64,000 nt of DNA from Sphaerisporangium viridialbum (lineage in GTDB: Bacteria; Actinomycetota; Actinomycetes; Streptosporangiales; Streptosporangiaceae), in NCBI RefSeq assembly GCF_049674955.1, contig NZ_CP187232.1, positions 7,068,001 to 7,132,000 of the forward strand, in the 5' to 3' direction. A model generated the notes under the pieces. The model was not told the origin of the DNA, searched no databases, and worked only from the letters and a program-made list of their open reading frames with translations. The position numbers and the translations under genes were made by a program. Of this stretch, positions 32,893 through 41,168 are shown in pieces. How positions within the stretch are numbered: the stretch's first letter is position 1; the number at the start of each line of letters is the position of its first letter.

Positions 32893-34896
32893 ATGAGCTT
32901 CCGGGCATCACCGGGAAGGGTGGGTGGGATGGTCAGGATCACGCCGCCGCGAACGGTGGCCGCCGTCGCGGCCGTAGCCTCGCCACTCCTGGCGGTCGTC
33001 GGGCTCATGATCTCCGCCGGCCTGCCGCCCGAGTACCGGCTCGGCCCGCCCGCTTCCCCCGACTTGGCGGCCGGCCTCACCTTTCCCGCCGTGGGCGCCT
33101 TCCTGATCTTCCACCGGCCCCGCCTGACCATGGCGTGGCTGATGTGCGCCGGCGGCCTGGCGGGGGCGATCAGCGAGTTCAGCGGCAGGCTGATGTTCCG
33201 CCTCTTGGCGGACGGCGAGCTCGCCGGGGCCGGCTACCTGCGCTGGGCCTCCGTGGCCGGCTGGGCGGTGTGCGGCGTGTCGCTCGCGATGCTGCTGCCG
33301 CTCTTCTCGCCCGACGGCAGGCTGCCTTCCCGCCGCTGGTGGCCGGTCGCGGCCCTCGGCATCGTCTCGATCTCGGTCGAGATGGCCCGGCAGATCGTGC
33401 GGCCCGCGCCGAACCCCAACCTCCTTCCCGTGGTAGTCCCGAATCCGCTGGCCGTCGAGGCGCTGCGGCCGTACAACGAGATGGTCAGCAGCGTCGCCTG
33501 GGTGGGCATCATCGGCGCGGTGGTGCTGTCGCTGCTCTCCCTGGTCGTCCGGTTCCGCTACTCGGGCCCGGTGGTGCGGCGGCAGATCGCCTGGCCGCTG
33601 GTGGCCTTCACGGGATACGTCCTGTTCCTTCTGCTCGGTGATGCGATGTGGGCCCCCGCCACGATCTGGGCGGCGCTCGTGCCGATCGCCATCGCGTTCT
33701 CGGTGACGCGTTACCGGCTGTACGGGATCGACACAATCATCAGCAGGGCCTTCGTCGCCGCCGGGGTGCTCGCCGTGGTCAGCGGCGTCTACTTCGGCAT
33801 CGGCGCCCTGTCCAGCCTGGTGGTGTCGCAGCAGCACCAGATCGCGGGCCTGGTCGCCGCGCTGTTCGCGGGCGCGTTCTTCCAGCCGCTGCGCCGGATG
33901 TTCCAGCGGCTCGTCGACCGCATGATGTACGGCCGCGTGGGCGACCCCCGGCTGCTCGCCGAGCGCCTGACCCAGGAGGTGCGCAGCGCCGATCCGGCCA
34001 GGGCTCTCTCGTCGGTGGTCACGGTCCTGCAGGACGGCCTCGCCGTCGAGGGCGCGGCGGTCGAGGTCGTGGGCGGCAAGCCCAGGTACGTCGAGAGCGG
34101 CGACGTGGGCGACTCCCCCCGGCAGATCCCGCTGATCTGGCACGGCGAGACCGTCGGCCGGCTACTGCTCGGCCGTCCCGGCGCCCGGCGCTTCGCCGCC
34201 GCCCACGACGAGCGCGTGCTCAGCACGCTGGCGCCGTACGCGGCGGACGTCGCCCACGCGGTGCGCATGGCGGCCGACCTCCAGCGCTCGCGCGAGCGCA
34301 TCCTGACCGCGCGGGAGGAGGAGCGCCGCCGCCTGCGCCGCGACCTGCACGACGGCCTCGGGCAGACGCTCTCCACCATGGCGATGACGATCAACATGGC
34401 CCGCAGCAGCCTCAAGAGCTCCCCCGACTCGGCCGACACCCTGCTCCGCGACCTTCGCACCGGCATGGACGCGGTGTCGGGGGACATCAGGGAGCTGGTG
34501 TACGGCCTGCGTCCGCCCGCGCTCGACGACCTCGGGCTGGCCTCCGCCGTACGGTCGCTTGCCGCCGAGGGGCCGCCCGAGACCACCGTCGAGGTCACCG
34601 GCGAGCTGTCCGACCTGCCCGCCGCCGTCGAGGTCGCCGTCTACCGCATCGTCCAGGAGGCGCTCACCAACGTCCGCAGGCACGCCCACGCCACCAGCGC
34701 GTACATCACGCTCGACCGTGGCCCGGAGGTGCTGCGGCTGCGCGTCGGCGACAACGGCGCGGGGCTGCCGGACCGTCCGCGCGCGGGGGTCGGCCTGACC
34801 TCGATGCGGGAACGGGCCGCCGAACTGGGCGGGAGCTGCGGTGCCGTCACCGCGCCGGACGGCGGCACGGTGGTCGAGGCCGTGCTCCCCCTCTGA
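32893..34896 (+). CDS. Sensor histidine kinase (NarL type), second of a pair
   Basis: A 667-residue paralogue of the previous kinase with the same helix number, GAF-like part and kinase core: EEERRRLRRDLHDGLGQTL with H486, IVQEALTNVRRHAHA, VGDNGAGLP, GVGLTSMRERAAELGG. ATG 32893 has GGTGGCGGGAGAGC ahead. Intact motifs in both kinases suggest they are separate inputs, or a heterodimer, rather than one being dead. The next gene begins 159 bases later. Confidence 0.92.
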   Translation: MSFRASPGRVGGMVRITPPRTVAAVAAVASPLLAVVGLMISAGLPPEYRLGPPASPDLAAGLTFPAVGAFLIFHRPRLTMAWLMCAGGLAGAISEFSGRLMFRLLADGELAGAGYLRWASVAGWAVCGVSLAMLLPLFSPDGRLPSRRWWPVAALGIVSISVEMARQIVRPAPNPNLLPVVVPNPLAVEALRPYNEMVSSVAWVGIIGAVVLSLLSLVVRFRYSGPVVRRQIAWPLVAFTGYVLFLLLGDAMWAPATIWAALVPIAIAFSVTRYRLYGIDTIISRAFVAAGVLAVVSGVYFGIGALSSLVVSQQHQIAGLVAALFAGAFFQPLRRMFQRLVDRMMYGRVGDPRLLAERLTQEVRSADPARALSSVVTVLQDGLAVEGAAVEVVGGKPRYVESGDVGDSPRQIPLIWHGETVGRLLLGRPGARRFAAAHDERVLSTLAPYAADVAHAVRMAADLQRSRERILTAREEERRRLRRDLHDGLGQTLSTMAMTINMARSSLKSSPDSADTLLRDLRTGMDAVSGDIRELVYGLRPPALDDLGLASAVRSLAAEGPPETTVEVTGELSDLPAAVEVAVYRIVQEALTNVRRHAHATSAYITLDRGPEVLRLRVGDNGAGLPDRPRAGVGLTSMRERAAELGGSCGAVTAPDGGTVVEAVLPL

Positions 34897-35055
34897 CCCC
34901 GGCGACCGACCCCGGCGACCGTCGGCTCAGGGCCGTCCGCCCCGGGTCTGACGCGATCGGCCTGGGGCGATGGTCACGCTTTGCTGCCAATGTCCGATGT
35001 CGGCAGGTGTTGCCGTACGGACATATGCGCTTTTGGCCCTACGCTATGCGCTGCG

Positions 35056-36510
35056 ATGTTGAAATTTCATGCTCTCGGACCGTTTCAGGCGCTTCACCAT
35101 GATTCGGTGCTGGATCTGGGCGGGCAGCGCCAGCAGGCCGTTCTCGCCCGGCTCCTCGTGGCGCACGGCCGCGCCGTACCCATGAGCGTGCTGATCGACG
35201 AGCTGTGGCCCGGTGATCCCCCCGCTCAGGCGCTGTCCACGATCCAGGGCTACGTCTCCCGGCTGCGCCGCGCGCTGGAGCCCGACCGGGCGCCGCGCGA
35301 GGAGGCCGAGGTCCTGATCTCCGCCCCTCCCGGGTACGCGCTGCGCACCCCCGCCGGGAGCGTCGACTCGTGGCTGTTCGAGAGCCTCGTACGCGCGGAG
35401 CAGGGCGACGACGCGGCCAAGGTGTTCGAGCGCACCGATAAGGCGCTCGCCCTGTGGCGAGGCCCGGCCCTGGCGGAGTTCGCGGACCTGCAGTGGGCGT
35501 CCGCCGAGGCCATGCGGCTGGACGAGCTGCGGCTGATGGCCGTCGAGCACCGCGCCGACGCCGCGCTGCGCCTCGGCAGGGCCCCCGCCGCGATCCCCGA
35601 CCTGGAGGCGCACGCCTCGGCGTACCCGCTGCGCGAGGAGGCCTGGCGGCTGCTCGCCCTCGCCCTGTACCGCGCGGGACGGCAGGGCGACGCGCTCGGA
35701 GCGCTGCGCAGGGCGCGCACGCTGCTCCGCGAGGAGCTCGGGCTCGACCTCGGCACGACCCTCCAGCGCCTGGAGCGGGACATCCTCGCCCAGGCGGCGC
35801 ACCTGGACACCCCGGCACGTGACGCCCCGCCGCCCGGGGTCCGCGCCCAGGACACCTCGACGCTGCGGGTGGTCATCGCCGACGACCAGGCCCTCGTCCG
35901 TACCGGGCTGCGGGTCATCATGGAGGGCGAGCCCGGCCTTGAGCTGGTCGGCGAGGCCGCGGACGGCGAGCAGGCCATCGCGCTGATCCGCCGCGTCCAG
36001 CCCGACCTGGTGCTCATGGACATCTCCATGCCGAAGCTGGACGGCCTGGCGGCGGCCCGCCGCGTCCTCGCCGACGCCGCCCCGCCGAAGGTGATCATGA
36101 TGACCACCTTCGGCACCGACGACAACCTGTACGCGGCCCTGCGCGCCGGGGTCAGCGGCTTCGTGCTGAAGACGTCGGCGCCCGAGCAGCTCATCGCGGC
36201 CATCCGCGCCGCCGCGGCCGGGGACGCGCTGATCGACCCCGCCGTGACGACCCGGCTCATCGCGACCTTCGCCGGGCACGGCGGCCCGGCCGTCCCGCAG
36301 GCGTTGAAGGGGATGTCGGACAGCGACCTGGACCTGGTGAAGCTCGTGGCGCGCGGCCTGACCAACCAGCAGGTCGCGGAGACGCTGGCCGTGCCCGAGG
36401 AGTCGGTGTCGGCCACGATCGCCTCCGTCCTGGACCGGCTCGGCCTGTTCGACCGCGCCCAGCTCGTCGTCCTGGCCTACGAGTCAGGCCTGATCAGCCC
36501 GAGGGCGTGA
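35056..36510 (+). CDS. SARP-like DNA-binding/BTAD domain fused to a NarL-type response regulator
   Basis: A 484-residue fusion. Residues 1-95 are an OmpR-like winged helix of the SARP class (LKFHALGPFQALH, ARLLVAHGRAVPMSVLIDELWP, IQGYVSRLRRAL, GYALRTP). Residues 97-245 are the BTAD tetratricopeptide domain (WLFESLVRAEQG, LREEAWRLLALALYRAGRQGDAL). Residues 270-390 are a receiver with acidic D276-D277, phosphoacceptor D322 (LVLMDISMP) and K372. Residues 418-480 are a LuxR HTH (MSDSDLDLVKLVARGLTNQQVAETLAV) with a changed helix-turn. The start at 35056 has a poor ribosome site; an upstream ATG at 34981 is possible. Two DNA-binding heads with one receiver is an unusual layout. Confidence 0.88.
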   Translation: MLKFHALGPFQALHHDSVLDLGGQRQQAVLARLLVAHGRAVPMSVLIDELWPGDPPAQALSTIQGYVSRLRRALEPDRAPREEAEVLISAPPGYALRTPAGSVDSWLFESLVRAEQGDDAAKVFERTDKALALWRGPALAEFADLQWASAEAMRLDELRLMAVEHRADAALRLGRAPAAIPDLEAHASAYPLREEAWRLLALALYRAGRQGDALGALRRARTLLREELGLDLGTTLQRLERDILAQAAHLDTPARDAPPPGVRAQDTSTLRVVIADDQALVRTGLRVIMEGEPGLELVGEAADGEQAIALIRRVQPDLVLMDISMPKLDGLAAARRVLADAAPPKVIMMTTFGTDDNLYAALRAGVSGFVLKTSAPEQLIAAIRAAAAGDALIDPAVTTRLIATFAGHGGPAVPQALKGMSDSDLDLVKLVARGLTNQQVAETLAVPEESVSATIASVLDRLGLFDRAQLVVLAYESGLISPRA

Positions 36511-37944
36511 CGCCCCGGGCGTGACGGCCGGCCTCGTGCGGATGAATGCGGCGGCCACCAGCAGCCCGCAGACGGCGAACGCCGCCCCTCCGACGAACGC
36601 CTGGGCGATGCCGGAGGCCAGCACCTCCTGAGGTCCCGCTGCGGGGGCGGGGGCGCGCAGCGCCGTGCCGAGGATCGTGACCAGGACGGCCGACCCGAGC
36701 GAGCCTCCGGCCCACACCATGGTCTGGGCCAGGCCCGAGGCGGCCCCCGAGTCCGTACCGCCCACCCCGGACAGGATGGTCAGGTTCAGCGGCAGGAACG
36801 CGAGTCCGCCGCCCATCCCGAGAAGCACCAGCGGCACCAGGATGTCCGGGAAGTACGAGGAGGACGCGGACAGCCGGGTCAGCAGGATCATCGCCAACGC
36901 CGCCAGCGCCGCCCCGGTCACCATGACGGCCTTGGCCCCGAAGCGCGGGATGAGGCGCGGCACGACGCGCACCAGCCCGAACTGCGACGCGGCCATCGGC
37001 ACGAAGGCGAAGCCCGCCGCCAGCGGCGCAAGGCGCAGCACCTCCTGGAGGAACTGCGTGAGGAAGAAGAACACCCCGAACATCGCCGCCGCGAGCAGGA
37101 ACTGCGCCAGGTAGGCGCTCGACCGGTTCCGCTCGGCGAACAGCCGCAGGGGCACGATCGGCTGGCGGGCGCGGCGCTCGACCGCCACGAACACCCCGAG
37201 CGCCACCACCGCGACGGCGAAGGCCCCGATGGTCACGGCGTCGCCCCAGCCGTGCTCGGCGACGCTGATGAACGCGTACACCAGGGCGGTCATGCCGGCG
37301 GTGGAGGCGAGGGCCCCGGACAGGTCGAAGCGGCCCTCGTGGCGCTCGGTCTCCCTGACGAAGCGCGGCGCGAGCAGCAGCACCGCGCCCCCGACGGGGA
37401 TGTTGACGAAGAACACCCATCTCCAGGAGGTGGTGTCGGTGAGCAGGCCGCCGGCGATGAGCCCGACCGTCGCTCCCGCGCCCGCCACGGCCGAGTAGAC
37501 CGACAGGGCCCGCGCGCGGGCCTGCCCCTCGGCGAACGTCGTCGCGATCAGGGCGAGCACGCTCGGCGCGGCCACCGCGGCGCCGACGCCCTGGAGGGTG
37601 CGGGAGGCGAGCAGCCACCACGGGCCGTTCGCGAGGCCGCCGAGCAGCGAGGCGAGCGTGAACACCAGGACCCCGGCGACGAACACCCGCCTGCGCCCGA
37701 GGATGTCGCCGGCCCGCCCCCCGAGCAGGAGCAGGCCGCCGAACGCCAGCATGTACGCGTTCTGCACCCACGACAGGCTGGTCGCGCTGAAGCCCAGATC
37801 GGCCCGGATGCTGGGCAGCGCGATGGTCACGACGGTGGAGTCCAGAGCGATCATGAGCTGGCTGGTTGCCACGACGGCCAGGGCGATCCCCGGCCGGCCC
37901 GCCCGCGTGGCTGGTTGACTACTTAACGTGGTCGACGTCGACAT
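36484..37944 (-). CDS. MFS drug:H+ antiporter, DHA2 (EmrB/QacA) type
   Basis: A 486-residue permease with 14 predicted helices. Motif A is GGRAGDILGRRRVFVAG; motif C-like SVYSAVAGAGATVGLIAGGLL in helix 5, and the helix-1 motif LDSTVVTIALPSI mark DHA2 proteins. ATG 37944 follows CACGGAG; a TTG at 37947 is the alternative. Its 3' end overlaps the fusion regulator's 3' end by 27 bases on the other strand. It is divergent from TetR gene 38119, with twin palindromes between, so it is very likely repressed by that TetR. Confidence 0.9.
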   Translation of the reverse strand: MSTSTTLSSQPATRAGRPGIALAVVATSQLMIALDSTVVTIALPSIRADLGFSATSLSWVQNAYMLAFGGLLLLGGRAGDILGRRRVFVAGVLVFTLASLLGGLANGPWWLLASRTLQGVGAAVAAPSVLALIATTFAEGQARARALSVYSAVAGAGATVGLIAGGLLTDTTSWRWVFFVNIPVGGAVLLLAPRFVRETERHEGRFDLSGALASTAGMTALVYAFISVAEHGWGDAVTIGAFAVAVVALGVFVAVERRARQPIVPLRLFAERNRSSAYLAQFLLAAAMFGVFFFLTQFLQEVLRLAPLAAGFAFVPMAASQFGLVRVVPRLIPRFGAKAVMVTGAALAALAMILLTRLSASSSYFPDILVPLVLLGMGGGLAFLPLNLTILSGVGGTDSGAASGLAQTMVWAGGSLGSAVLVTILGTALRAPAPAAGPQEVLASGIAQAFVGGAAFAVCGLLVAAAFIRTRPAVTPGASRPRADQA

Positions 37945-38006
37945 CAATGCTCCGTGAAGGGACGATGAGGTGAGGGACGCGCACGTCGCGCCCCCGGCGA
38001 TAGACT

Positions 38007-38048
38007 CGGAGGAAGCCTCCGGTTCGGACTATACGGAGGGAGCCTCCG
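38007..38048. promoter_or_regulatory. Twin palindromic operator for TetR 38119 / MFS 37944
   Basis: Two near-identical sites, each CGGAGG-3 bases-CCTCCG (38007-38021 and 38034-38048), followed by the same GTT. Their centres are 27 bases apart, close to 2.5 helical turns. They lie between the divergent MFS and TetR starts. This is a typical arrangement for a TetR dimer pair. Confidence 0.75.
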
Positions 38049-38118
38049 GTTGGCAATCGTCTAAAGTCTTCATGACCACGCGCACACACCGACCCCGACG
38101 ACGCCTCCAGAGGAAGCC

Positions 38119-38688
38119 ATGAGCACCACCTCGGCACCCCGGCCGATGCGCGCCGACGCGCGCCGCAACTACGACCGGCTGCTCGCCGAGGCCGAGACCG
38201 TCTTCGTGGAGCAGGGCATCGACGCGCCGCTGGAGGCGATCGCGCGCCGCGCGGGCGTGGGCATCGGCACGCTCTACCGGCACTTCCCGACGCGCCTGGC
38301 CCTGCAGGAGGCCGTCTACCACGACCACGTCGTCGGGCTCGCCCGGGAGGCCCACGAGCTGGCCCGCAGCCTGCCGCCGGCCGAGGCCGTGCGCGAGTGG
38401 CTGCGGAGCCTCGCCGCCTACACCCGCGCCAAGCGGGGGCTGGTCGAGGCGCTTAAGTCGACTCTGGAGCTCGACTCCGAGCTGTTCACCTCCTGCCACG
38501 GGCAGATGCGCGAGGCGGCCGGCGTCCTGCTCGCGCGGGCACAGGAGGCCGGGGCCATCCGCCCCGAGCTCACCGGGCTGGAGCTGCTCCGCGTCTCCCA
38601 CGCCATCGCCGTCGCCTCCGAGCGCTCGGAGGACAGCGGCGAGCTGCTGCTCACGATCATGATGGACGGCCTCCGCCCGCAGCGCTGA
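38119..38688 (+). CDS. TetR family regulator of the adjacent MFS pump
   Basis: A 189-residue regulator. Residues 15-60 form the HTH (RRNYDRLLAEAETVFVEQGIDAPLEAIARRAGVGIGTLYRHFPTRLAL), and residues 70-189 a ligand domain of the SbtR/TetR_C_21-like group (LPPAEAVREWLRSLAAYTRAKRGLVEALKS). It is divergent from the DHA2 transporter at 37944; the intervening twin palindromes are the likely binding sites for repression of both genes. The ligand is probably an exported compound. Confidence 0.92.
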   Translation: MSTTSAPRPMRADARRNYDRLLAEAETVFVEQGIDAPLEAIARRAGVGIGTLYRHFPTRLALQEAVYHDHVVGLAREAHELARSLPPAEAVREWLRSLAAYTRAKRGLVEALKSTLELDSELFTSCHGQMREAAGVLLARAQEAGAIRPELTGLELLRVSHAIAVASERSEDSGELLLTIMMDGLRPQR

Positions 38689-38755
38689 CCGCCGCCCTCC
38701 CCTCGCGACCACCACACGTAAAGTCCTCGAAAGCACCACCCGTAAGGTGGATTCC

Positions 38756-40546
38756 GTGCCACAACTGCGTATAGCCCTCGCCCAGACCAACCCGGCGGTG
38801 GGCGACCTGTCCGCCAACGCCGCCAAGCTCGTCGAGTGGACCCGCCGTGCGGCCGACCGCGGCGCGCACCTCGTCGTGTTCACCGAGATGTTCCTGACCG
38901 GATATCCCGTGGAAGACCTGGTGCTCCGCACGTCGTTCGTCGACGCCTCGATCGCGACGCTGGAGGCCACGGCCGCCCGGCTGGCCACCGAGGGCCTCGG
39001 CGAGATCCCGGTGGTCGTGGGGTACGTCGACCGCTCGGGGGTCGCCCCGCGCACCGGTCAGCCGAAGGGAGCGCCGCTGGACGCCGCCGCGCTGCTCCAC
39101 CGGGGCCGCGTCGTCACCCGCACCGCCAAGCACCACCTGCCCAACTACGGGGTGTTCGACGAGTACCGCTACTTCATCCGCGGCGACCGGCTGCCGATCT
39201 TCCGCCTGCACGGCGTCGACGTCGCCATCGCCGTCTGCGAGGACCTCTGGCAGGACGGCGGCCCGGTGTCGGCCGTGGCCGAGGCGGGCGCGGGGCTGCT
39301 CGTGGTGCCGAACGCCTCGCCGTACGAGCGGGAGAAGGACGACGTGCGGCTGGCGCTGTGCGCGAACCGCGCGCGCGAGGCCGGATGCGCCCTCGCCTAC
39401 GCCAACCAGGTCGGCGGCCAGGACGAGCTGATCTTCGACGGCGACTCCATCGTGGTGGACGCCGAGGGCGGGCTGGTCGCGCGGGCGGCCCAGTTCCGCG
39501 AGGAGCTGCTGGTCACCGACCTCGATCTGCCGCTCGCCGATCCCGATGCCAGGCCCGGGTCGTTCCCCGTGGACGCCGGGGACGGCACCACGATCACCGT
39601 CGAGCGGCTGGAGCTGTCCGCCGAGCCGCTGCCCGCCTACGCCCCCGAGCCGGCGAGCGTCGCCCCGCGCTTGGACGACCTGGAGGAGGTCTACTCTGCG
39701 CTGGTGCTCGGCGTGCGCGACTACTTCGACAAGAACGGCTTCGGGTCGGTCATCCTCGGCCTGTCGGGAGGCATCGACTCGGCGCTGACCGCCACGATCG
39801 CCGCGGACGCGGTCGGCCCCGACCGGGTGCACGTCGTCCTCATGCCCTCCCGCCACTCCTCCGACCACTCGGTGGGCGACGCGCGCGACCTGGTCGAGCG
39901 GCAGGGGCTCCACTCGCGGCTGGTGCCCATCGAGGGCATCGTCGACGCCTTCGAGAAGGAGGTCGACCTGCACGGCCTGGCCGCCGAGAACCTCCAGGCG
40001 CGGGTGCGCGGCATGCTGCTCATGGGGCTGTCGAACGAGCACGGCCACCTCGTGCTGACCACCGGCAACAAGAGCGAGCTGGCCACCGGCTACTCCACGC
40101 TCTACGGCGACTCGGCGGGCGGCTTCGCCCCGATCAAGGACGTGCTGAAGACGACGGTGTGGCAGCTGTCCACCTGGCGCAACGCGCAGGCCGGCCGCGA
40201 GGGCGACCTGCTGCACCGCTTCACCGTGCCGCCCATCCCCGAGGACTCCATCACCAAGGAGCCCAGCGCCGAGCTGCGGCCCGGCCAGCGCGACACCGAC
40301 TCGCTGCCGCCGTACGACGTGCTCGACCGGCTGCTGGCCGACTATGTCGAGCACGACATGGGCAAGGGCGAGCTGGTCGCCGCCGGGCATGACCCCGAGC
40401 TGGTGGCGAGGGTGATCCGCCTGGTCGACCTCGCGGAGTACAAGCGCCGGCAGTATCCCCCGGGCCCGAAGATCACGCCGAAGAACTTCGGCCGCGACCG
40501 CCGGCTGCCCATCACCAACCGCTGGCGCGAGACCCCCGCCACCTGA
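38756..40546 (+). CDS. nadE: Glutamine-dependent NAD+ synthetase
   Basis: A 596-residue two-domain enzyme that makes NAD+ from deamido-NAD+, ATP and glutamine. Residues 1-270 are the nitrilase-like glutaminase: catalytic Glu (VVFTEMFLTGYP), Lys (AKHHLPNYGVFDEYRYF) and Cys (AVCEDLWQDGG). Residues 290-596 are the ATP-PPi-type synthetase with P-loop GLSGGIDSALTAT and TGNKSELATGYSTLYGD. GTG 38756 is chosen because AAGGTGG precedes it; an in-frame GTG lies 9 bases upstream. It is not obviously in an operon. Confidence 0.95.
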   Translation: MPQLRIALAQTNPAVGDLSANAAKLVEWTRRAADRGAHLVVFTEMFLTGYPVEDLVLRTSFVDASIATLEATAARLATEGLGEIPVVVGYVDRSGVAPRTGQPKGAPLDAAALLHRGRVVTRTAKHHLPNYGVFDEYRYFIRGDRLPIFRLHGVDVAIAVCEDLWQDGGPVSAVAEAGAGLLVVPNASPYEREKDDVRLALCANRAREAGCALAYANQVGGQDELIFDGDSIVVDAEGGLVARAAQFREELLVTDLDLPLADPDARPGSFPVDAGDGTTITVERLELSAEPLPAYAPEPASVAPRLDDLEEVYSALVLGVRDYFDKNGFGSVILGLSGGIDSALTATIAADAVGPDRVHVVLMPSRHSSDHSVGDARDLVERQGLHSRLVPIEGIVDAFEKEVDLHGLAAENLQARVRGMLLMGLSNEHGHLVLTTGNKSELATGYSTLYGDSAGGFAPIKDVLKTTVWQLSTWRNAQAGREGDLLHRFTVPPIPEDSITKEPSAELRPGQRDTDSLPPYDVLDRLLADYVEHDMGKGELVAAGHDPELVARVIRLVDLAEYKRRQYPPGPKITPKNFGRDRRLPITNRWRETPAT

Positions 40547-40555
40547 GCTCGCGGC

Positions 40556-41161
40556 TCAGGGCCGAAGACCCCCGAGAACCTGGTCGGCGATGCGCTCGGC
40601 CAGGTCGGCGGGGAGCTCTTCGTCGCTGTCGCGCCACTTGGTGAAGAACAGCATCGCGCCGGTCATCGCGGCCATCGCCACCTCGACGTCCACGTCGGCG
40701 CGCAGCTCGCCCGACTCGACGCCTCGCTGGATGACCCCCCGGAGCGCCTCCCGCCGGGGCTTGATCGCGATCTCGCGGAAGCGCTCCGCCAGGTGCGGGA
40801 AGCGCTCGGACTCGCTCAGCGCGATGTTCATGATGCAGCGGGTGCGGCGGTGGTTCGTCTCGTTCTGCATCACCGCCAGGTAGCGGACGACGTTCTCGCG
40901 CACGGACTCCGCGTCGAGCTCCGGTAAGGGGGCCTTCAGGGTGGCCAGCGCGTCCACCACGAGCTCCTCCTTGTTGGACCACCGGCGGTAGATCGTCGTC
41001 TTACCGACGCCCGCCCGCGCGGCGATGGCCTCGATGGAGAGCTCGGCCACACCGGTGCCTTCGGCGATCATGTCGATCGCCGCGTCGATGATGGCCTTCT
41101 CCGCCTTCTCGCTGCGGGGACGGCCCGGCGTGCGGACCGCCCCCATCTGCTCAGTCACCAT
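40556..41161 (-). CDS. TetR family regulator, operon partner of MFS 42728
   Basis: A 201-residue regulator: HTH at residues 20-65 (EKAIIDAAIDMIAEGTGVAELSIEAIAARAGVGKTTIYRRWSNKEELV) and a TetR_C_16-like helical C-terminus (RRTRCIMNIALSESERFP). It starts 7 bases after the stop of the upstream MFS gene in the same direction, so both are transcribed from the MFS promoter and the regulator probably controls its own operon. The 3' end is convergent with nadE (10-base gap). Confidence 0.92.
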   Translation of the reverse strand: MVTEQMGAVRTPGRPRSEKAEKAIIDAAIDMIAEGTGVAELSIEAIAARAGVGKTTIYRRWSNKEELVVDALATLKAPLPELDAESVRENVVRYLAVMQNETNHRRTRCIMNIALSESERFPHLAERFREIAIKPRREALRGVIQRGVESGELRADVDVEVAMAAMTGAMLFFTKWRDSDEELPADLAERIADQVLGGLRP

Positions 41162-41168
41162 GATCAGC

